From contig JAGFBZ010002245.1 in assembly GCA_018398805.1 (NCBI GenBank), forward strand, positions 2,690,001-2,754,000: a stretch of DNA of 64,000 nt. The letters are read 5' to 3'. The position numbers and the translations under genes were made by a program. The notes below the pieces were generated by a model. That model had not been told where the DNA came from. It saw nothing but the letters and a program-made list of their open reading frames with translations, and searched no databases. Shown piece after piece: positions 49,801 to 59,602 of this stretch (position 1 is its first letter; the number at the start of each line of letters is the position of its first letter). Source of the stretch: Hirundichthys speculiger. Its lineage: Eukaryota > Chordata > Actinopteri > Beloniformes > Exocoetidae.

Positions 49801-52800
49801 ATGGGCAAGTCAATGCATGTTGACTGCTTGCTATAAACAGACCAAAGTCAAGCTTTGTCCCCCCTCCCCCAAAATTCATTCATATGGCTTGAACTGTATC
49901 CTGACAGACGCGTCTAACTTTATTGCATAAACTACAAATAAAGCTACTTTAATGTATTCCCACAGGAAGGCTTCCCACTCTGTAATTTGTTGGCTGCTGC
50001 AGAGGGTCTAAAGAGCAGCAATACTTCTTAATGCACTTGTAAACACAACCACACATAAACATTCACAGGGGTGCACACACACACACATACGCCTCGAGAA
50101 AAAGTTGAGAGCTGTACTCAGGATGGAATAATTATAGATGGCATTGAATTTCCTGCTCTCCTCTGTGTGCAAACAGTGTTTAGCCAAGACAGTTAGCTTG
50201 CTTCACATGTTTACACCATGGCACCAGTTGGCAGCAGCAACAGGGTCGCATTCTTGTACTGTTTGTTAATGTTGCAGTGTAGGCTCGATGGCATCAGAGC
50301 TGTGTCACCGGTTTACTCCACAAGTAACCCGTTTCTTAACTTTTGTGTTTTCAGGTTTCGACTAGAGTAGGAGTGACTGCAGCGGGATGTTTCAGAATTC
50401 TGATATCAGATTATTTCAGGCCCTCACATGACAGTAGAGCAGTAGTAGCTACGTGGTTTCCTCTTGCAAGTCACTGCAGGCTCTGCAAGCCAGTAAGATA
50501 TTCAGTCGAGTCATCTTGCCATATTTCTGACAAGCATGAGGAGTTGGCATTATTGCCAGCAGATACAGTATGTACCGTATGTAAACTATTAATGTATGAA
50601 GTGGTACACTACCAAAAAACCTGGAATTTTTGTATTTGTCGGGATGCACTCACGCTTGTCAAAGTGTAATATGCCATGTCGAGGCACGATTGACCGTCCT
50701 GCCTGATTCTCACATTGGCTCGCATTTACATTACTTCAGTCTCAGTCATGCTTGAGCATGATTGCTGCGTGTACATATGCTGGCATGTTGTTACACTAGG
50801 CATCCAGTTATTTAAGAAAAAGCTTCTGGTCTCAGAGAATCAGAACACTGGATGACAATGCTACTGACTTTTTAGCTTTTTCTGAGTTATTCTGTTCGGA
50901 TACAGCCCCCCCCACAATTCTTGATTTCTGACGTTATGCCACTCTGATTGGTCAATGGGAACTGTTGCATATACACGTCATGCATATGTTGTGTTCATGC
51001 CATCCTCCACATACATGTGCAACCGTGCCCACACACACACCTCTTCCAACAATGCCAGAGACCAGGAATGAAACCACTCACTCTAATCAAATGAACTAGA
51101 CTTTAGGGGTCAACCATGCTTGGGCACATTACAGATAGGGTAGTGTAGGGACACCCTTAACCCGGGTCCCACCGGGTGCAGAAGTGCTGCAGGATGGCTG
51201 CCCTGTACCAGCTGTGACTCATGGCCATGCTACTCTATGAGAGCGGTCCCACCACAAGCGCCATGACATGGTTTAGAAGCGTCCCGGAAGTAATTTAGCG
51301 CTGGACCACAGCGAAACGTTAATTTAAACACAGTGAATACAGTAGATCTTGAAGGAAGTCAGATACAAGAATCGTATATAGGTTCTTGTAAATTTTCATA
51401 ATAAATACCACAAGCAGACTTAATCTGCTATGGCTGTGGTTAAACAATTTAGAGGGTGTTAGAAAAGATTTGAACAACGCATAAGGAGATATTCATTTTA
51501 GAAGTCAAAGGCACATTTTTTTGGAACCAGTGATCCTTTTTATATGTATAATTCCACAAATCAAAACCGCAGTGAAGCCAGACAAAGACGATTCCAGTCC
51601 CCCAAAAATGGAAGCAAATTATTTTCATTCATGTCTTGGGAAGAAATAGACAGAAAGCTACTTGTGGAGATAATGAATAGGAAGACACATGGGCAATGAG
51701 AGAGAAGTAAGAACTGTTTTTCTGAGTTTCTTTCATTTAACTGAGACTAGTTCATTCTGGCCTTGCACATTCCTTTACTGTACGCTACACAGATGCAGAC
51801 ATTGACTCAGTGGGATGGAGTGAGGAGCAGACTGAAACAGATGAAGCGAGTGAAGAGATGCAGAGATTGCTGCAAGGAGGGGAAGCCAGCACGATAGGGC
51901 ACTGTGAACAGGGGGAGGGGAGGGGGGGGGTGTATCTGTCTGGTAGGTGTTATTGGGTGAAGCCACCCACGGCTGCTTGTCACCATGGTGACACCATGGT
52001 TACAACCAGGTGTTCCTGAAATGGCTTCTTCTTTGTGTTTCTTTGTTTTTATATCAGTGAGTACATGGAATAATTTAAATTTACCACTGATTAAGCGACG
52101 CACCAATATTCTCCATAGTCTTATTTTGTTTGAAACTGTTCTTCATTAATAGCAGTGTACATTTGCTGGTGTTCATCATTCATTTTAATAATGCCAATTC
52201 CATGTACAGTGTATGTGTGTACAATGTGTATTGAGTTTTTGATCGCAGGAGGTCTCATTACATTAAAGTTCAATCAACAATATGTTAACTCTGAGATCAC
52301 TCTTACTCGAGTTAAGAAAACAGCTGTCACTTATGGAGTAATTATATATTAATTCAACATAGTGCAGACTCTGCTAGATTTTTACATTTAAAAAAAGGCA
52401 CATATTGTTTTACATGAATTGATGTCGATACACATTAAAATGAAATGCAATACGTTTTCAATTAGTTTACTAATCTTGACTTTAGTTTTAAAGTGAGCAA
52501 ACACTCCTATGCACCTAGGTTGTGCAAGGCTCTGCTTGTCCTGTGTTATCGTTTGCTTCGCCCTGTAATTACACCACCAGCCACTAGACGGCAGTAGGGA
52601 TTGTTTTCTGCAGCGCTGTAGCTTGCAGTGCAGAGTTTCCTTTTATTTACTTCCTAGCTTACACATAGCAGCGGAAAAAAATAATTAGCATATTTTACGT
52701 GAGTTGGTGCTGATAAATGTTGAGTATCAGCTGTTTTTGCAGACATTACAGCAAACTATTGTGCTACCCAACTTAAAGACGAAGATGAAGTAGCTGCAGG

Positions 52801-55800
52801 AAATTCAAAGATGAAGAAGAACAAATCAACCAATCACATTTCCTGCAGTCTGCATTAATGCAATGCGCAGTTGCATTTGGAAAGAGGTGCAAATCAGGTG
52901 GAGGGTTCACACCTACGGCGTAGCTTTGATGCAGAAGTATCAGCCTTTGCTGAAGTGTAGGCCAGAGCTTGTGTTGTTTTACTGGGCTTTTGTTCTGAGA
53001 TGCAGATGAATCCATCGTGCATGGATGATAAATTGATCATAAATGTATTCCTGCTGACTATCGGGTAACAGCCTTATAATATTGCTGTCAGCTATGATTT
53101 TGATGTCTCTAAAGATGCTGAGTTCCAGTATGTGCTTGGATATCAGCTGTATGAAAGAGGAAATGAGAGTGTCAGCTGCCTCCGGATCTGCAAGAGGAAA
53201 AGTCGGGGAGGAATGTAGTTCGTTGAGCAAAACCTACAGAGTGCAAATTAGGTTTTTAAGGTCACCATGGTAACTGTCTCAGTTTAAGTTAACCCCACTT
53301 TGACAAATGTACCGATGCTTATGTACCACATGCTTGTGAAAGTTTGTCATTGTTAAGGTCAAAAACAAGTATCTTTTGATGTTCAGTGGTTATAATTATA
53401 TGTGTAGGTGTGTGTGTGTGTGTGTGTGTGTATGACTTGTTTGTGCTTAAACCTATAAGCTGATTTGGCAACGTGTTTATAGAGATCTCTGTTTCAATCT
53501 GTTGGTGTTGGTCCTCTTACATCACTACCGTTGACTGCATGTGTGAGTGCATGCGTGCCATTCAGCAGAGCAGGTCTGGCTGGGCCAAACGTGTGGGGTT
53601 GAAGGCTAACAGACGTTCAGCACATGGAAACACACTCGCAACAATGACACACGTGCTTGTGCCATGCGTGCACTGCAGGCCAGCAACTCTTATACAGCGA
53701 CCAAAGGGAAACACACACATCCCACTGCTGCTCTGGCTCTTAAAGGCACTCTCCGCCACTTCTCCACACAACTATTTAAATGACATCTTTTTTATTAAGT
53801 CCTGTGTGTGTGTTTGAAATATGCAGTTAAGTTTTACAGGAGCTTCTGTTGCTAAGCCAGCTTTTAATGCTACTACAGCTGCTGCTCAAATGGAAACAGC
53901 TGCTAAAGGTACAGTTTCATACCAAGGATTTTAATCTTCGTGTAAAAAAAAAAAAAAGATTTTAGACACTAATGATAAACACTTCTAATAAAAATAGTAC
54001 TCTGTGTGTGCATTATTATTGTATTACTGTGGTAACGTCTTAAAGTTTCATCTCTGGGATGTGGAGCTGCTCTTCTCTCAGCTTCTCTTTCTTTCCTCTG
54101 TCAGTTCACACAGCTCCCCCTTTTTCTCCTTCTTCCTCTTACTCCCACTTTTCTGCAAGACCGAAAAAAACCCAATATCTAAAATTTCATACTGTTTGCA
54201 ACATTCATTTTGCGTCTTAGTTTTGTGAATACATTGATGGATTCACTGCAGTGATGTGGGTGAATCAGAGGATGACCTAGCTTTGTAACCGCCTTCATAA
54301 CCAGCTTCTCATCTTTTTCATCTTGCACTCTTTCTCTTGTCTCCATCCCGTCTTCTCTGTACTTCTCCTCCCTGTGTCCTCCTCTCTCTCGCTCGGTGTA
54401 CCATCATCATTAAAAAAACAAAAAAAGAAGAAAAACAAAACATAATTTATGATCCAATCAAACATGCAAACCTTATTATTCTACAGCCAGTTATAATAGA
54501 ATAAATGAATATTAGCATTTGAGCATTTGAGGGCTGATTAATAGAAATGCATAAATAATTTGCATTGGCTAGCTCACAAGAATATCTATCCAATTGACAG
54601 GTATGCCCATCTGTCTTATTGTTGTTAAATATGTGATATTGCCCCATGTTTTACTTTTGTGTAAGTAAAGCAAAACTGTTATATCCTGTCATTCGAGAGG
54701 GGAAAAAAAGAAAACTGGCCCAGAGTTCAGTTCAACTTTATTTGTATAGCGTTTATTACGATACATGACCCCCAAGCAAATATTATTAACTATAAGTAAT
54801 ATTATTAAATCTTAATTAAAGAAACAGTGGCAAGGCAAAACTGCTCTTTAAGAGAAAGAAACCTTGAGCAGGACCTGGATCATAAGGGGGGACCTTCCTG
54901 CTGAAGGCCAGAGGGTTAAAGGAAGAAAAGAGAAGGGAGATGTGACAGAAACGATGGAAGACAAAGAGAGGAGAGGTGAAAAGTGAATCTTTATCATAAA
55001 TTAACTATTGGTTAGTGTAATTTCTCAAAAAAAGTACTTGTACTTCAGCTTGATTTTATACTTTCTATCTCCTGAACAGTCCAACTCTATGAGAATATGT
55101 CATCTTGTCACAACTTTCACTGCAGTAATCAAGTGCATCAGTTAGTTACTAAATGTAAAAGGAGCTCAGGCAGCGTCAACATTAACCTTCTGCTTTCATC
55201 TCTGAGCTCAGCTAGTGTAGTTTGCAGCTTACATCAGTGGTCATGCCATGTTATAATGCTGCAGTCAAAAGTGCTTTATCACAAATCTTAATCCTCTTCC
55301 TCCCTCTCTACGCTCACTCTTCACACACTCCACTTTGAAACATCTTCCGCTGCCTTTTCTGTGCAGTGATGACATGCACACTGCTGCACAGAATGCAGAA
55401 TGGTGCCTAAGGCTGACCTCTTACTTCCCTCTGTAGAGCTGTGGAAACAAAACTGGTTCATTTATCATTTTTACTAGCCCTTTCTGTCACCAATGACTAC
55501 TTGGATAAGCTGTTTGGGACAGACTTCACATTGTAACCTCCTTTAGTATTCCAGACCAGTTAAATGTTCATGTCTTGTGGGCAGCGGCATCCAAGTTGCA
55601 TTACGTTGATGATCTTAATGTGTCTCTCTTTATGAACTCATTTAGTAGCGAAAACTCAACTCCAGTCCCGGAAATTCACCTAAATAATGCATAACAAAAT
55701 AAAATGCAGCAATGAAAAAGTAATTCACAAACCCAGTTTCCCAGCTGAGAGGGTAATTGGAAAATGCGAGGTAAAACGAAAATGTTCATTGTGTTCCTAA

Positions 55801-58800
55801 TTTACAACTGAATGTTTGTCTGAGAGAGCCTTTATAAGCCTTTATGATGGTCTCATGGGAAGTATCTGATATAAGCTTATATTTAAACACGGGCAAAGGA
55901 ACATGCAAATGCAAACCCACCTGTCGTGGTGGTAGTTAAATTGAAGATCTGGCAAACTGCAATGAAAGAGACAAAACTAGGACCAGAAACCGCTTGATGA
56001 TGTAAGAAACGGTGTCACGGATCCTTAAACCTTGAGTCTTTATGTCTAGATTGTAAATTTGAATACCAACAGCATTTTAAATCACCTCCATACTAAAATG
56101 TACCTTTATAAATGGCATGACATAATTTTTTTTTTGCAGTCCAATTTCAAATGTGTTTGACAAAAAAATTAATAGAAATCGGTAATGAATTTGTGGAAAT
56201 TAATGTCAGTTTTGGAGACTGTACAGTACAGTATTGTATATCTCTATGGGAATAACGTGAGGTTTAGTTATCTATAGTGCAGCAACTCACATCAAGTTGT
56301 GACAGAAACCTAACACAAAGAAATACGGTATGGGAGTTTGACAAAACTGGGTTGGAAGTTGGAGAGACACATGGGAGCTGATGCAGCGGAAGAAACCTCC
56401 ACAGGCTCCTCGTATCCATCTCTTGTTTTCTATCAATATTTATTTCACTTGAACATTTATGCTTGCTGATTCAACTGTTGTTGTGGATACATCTTTTTTT
56501 ATGTGACAATTATTGTGTCCTACAGACGGCAATCGTGTTGACTGCATTCTCTTATGTGTTGCAGATAAACCTGCGGCTTATTTTAGTCAGCGGAAAGACG
56601 AAAGAATTCCTGTTCTCACCTAATGACTCGGCAGCAGACATTGCCAAACATGTTTATGACAACTGGCCAATGGGTGAGTAGCTCTTAATTGTTTCTGGTA
56701 ATAGCAATAGATGTGGAAGTACCATGTTCATACAACACAAACAAATCTGGGGTTATGAAGCTTCTTCTTTCTCATCAAAAAGTTCTTATCTGATTTAATT
56801 TACTATTCCCCCCACTTTAATTTACACAACTGATGCACAAATTGATTTTCACAACTCTCCGATAAGCCGCTCGATCTGCTTTGATTTTCAGTGTATTCTG
56901 AAGCAGCTAACATCATTAGTATTTTCCTTTAAACTCAGGATAATTGGAGATAATTAGGAGAATCCTGAAACTGCAGCATGGCTGCTGTTTCAGCTCACAG
57001 TGCAGCTGTCCATCCCACAAATTGTTTCACTTGTCCAGTGCTTCTCTCATATCGCTACTTTCAGCTGGAGTTGGCAGATTTTTCATCTTTAAAAAAAAAA
57101 AAAATCAATCACTGAATTATTCACAAATGCATAATGATAAATTTTCTGTTGTCTATAATTTAAATGGGAGACACTGATGCTTGACTGACTTTCTATCTTA
57201 CTATGAAGATACATAAGTGTATTAATAACTATTAAGTTTGCACATTTCCATCCCTAAGGCTATAGTGCTCTGCTGTACGATTTTTAATGTGATAGATTTG
57301 TGTGCTACTGTATACACATTGAGAACATTTGAATAAGAAAGTGTTGCTGCTCTTTCTTTGTCATTTGATATTCTCACACACTGCACATAGGTAATATATG
57401 GAGTCAGTGTCGGTTTGCAGTGAAACGCATTATACGTACAATCCATTTCTAATTACTTCAGTGGAGCTCTTTCTTGCAGTGTGGGAATTGTTGGATCGTC
57501 AGGGTGGGTAGCTGAACTGAACTCCTTTCAGCCAGATTATCATTGCATCCAGGAATGTGGGATCTCTGTAATACACCCACTCCCTAAAGTCCTCCACACC
57601 AGAGGCTGCATTTCATTTGATACTGCCGACCTTCCACCACCTTCTTGACTGAAAAAAACTGTTTTATCACGGTGCTGTGAATGGAGTCCAGTTCGAAAGA
57701 AGCCCACAATGCTAGAAAGGCTACAAATGACTCGGGTAGACTTTTATTCTCCCTGACAACAGGAGTTTTGTGTTCAGCCCAGTAAGTTTTGAAAGTGCGT
57801 TGTGTTCCTCCCAGACAACAGATCTGAACCCCATGAGAACCCGAGCAGGCACTCAGTCAGCAACAACACCCTCGATTTAGCTAGAAACAAACATCTGGTG
57901 GCCAGACTCTTCTGCCCTGTAACTCCTTCCACTGTTTTCTCTTTTATTTAGTGCCTTCTCCTTTGTCTCCAGCTCTTCTGAAAGGCCACACCTCGTGCTC
58001 TTCTTTTGCCACAACTCTTTTTTAAGTCCTGTACCGCATCCCACTGAAGTCCATATACATTTTGGATATAATACCATAAAATAAGAATCCTTAATGTCTG
58101 AAATTGTGTTTGTAGTTTTTTTGTGGTCATATTTCTTTCCCATAAAGTGACATTTTTTTCATTACACTTTTAGTAAGAAGTATCTTTTATTAACGATGAA
58201 TAAGACCGAGACAACAGTTTAGATTCAAAGTGTTTCATATCATCTGCCCTGTGGAACTTCACTGCTGTCTTATTGCACAAGTAGCTTAAAATCTTTGTGT
58301 CAGTCACAGAAATGAGTAATGGAACCTAAAAAGCTTCTGAAATTTAATGTCTGAACCTTTACTTTCTTAGTTGATCTTGTTGGTTACACAAAATGATGCA
58401 AAACTGGAAAATAGGTGAATAATGGTGCGATTTTGAAAGAAAAAAAGAAAGACTTGTCTTTAAAGCAAACATGTGATGATCAGAGAAGGAAAATATTCAA
58501 AGCTGTCCTTTCATCCATCTCCATCACGGTTATTCTCTTTAACTCCTTCCTTCCATCTGTTTTTCTTTTTCTGTCAGACTGGGAGGTGGAGCAGGTCAGC
58601 AGTCCTAACATCCTGAGGCTGATCTACCAGGGACGCTTTCTACATGGCAACGTAACACTAGGAGGTAAGAGAGCTCAGGGGCTACACCACCAAAAGAAAA
58701 TGTCTATGTGCTCATAGACGTGCACACAGAATGACAGCAGTGTGCTGCTGGAAAGTTCTTTGCTGTTCTCCTCTTTTTCCTGAGCCGCTGAACAGAGGTA

Positions 58801-59552
58801 CCTCAGTACTCTGGACAAGCCTGCTTTGACACAGAGAGGCAGGAGAGAGGAAATACAAAAAAAAGGAGGGGAAGGAGACTTCTCAGGAAAAGGAGGGAAT
58901 ACTGAGGTTGGAACAGACTTCAGGAAAGACAAAGAAGAAAGAGAAGGGACGAGGCTTAAAAATTAATGTCACTAGTGACAAGAAGAGGATGCTTTCTCTT
59001 GAGGTGGATTGACCTCACTCCTAAGTTGCTTTTAGACCTTTTTTAAAAAATCTTCCAAACTTGGTTTCAAAGTGAATTGGAAGTGATTAATTTACTTTTA
59101 CTTTTTATTTTTTTGAGGTTGTCTGAAATCTTTTTACAGCCGTCACTTTAGTGTCATTCATCTAATAATTCTATAATTGCTGTCGTAATTTGTTGCACAA
59201 TGACACCAAATCCTTTTAATGTTGAGCTCAGATCACACTGACAAAAATATTCCGGCTTGTATAGCAGTGAATACTTGGTGTGTCTATGTTGAGGTGCAAA
59301 ATGTCGCAGCTTATATTTAGGTTTTTGTCATCGGATAACACAGTAGGACAAACATTGCAAAGCATATTCAGTGACATTCAGGTAAAAAGTTCAATTTAGG
59401 ACAAAGATCAGTGTTAACATCAGGCTCAATTATGATTTTGTTCATTCCTGCGTCATAAATTACAGTAGGTTATACATTTGAAGTTAATAATACAGAATCA
59501 ATGAGAACAGACATAAACAGTATTATCACAATTTTTTATTTTATTCTATATT

Positions 59553-59602
<50 letters not shown>

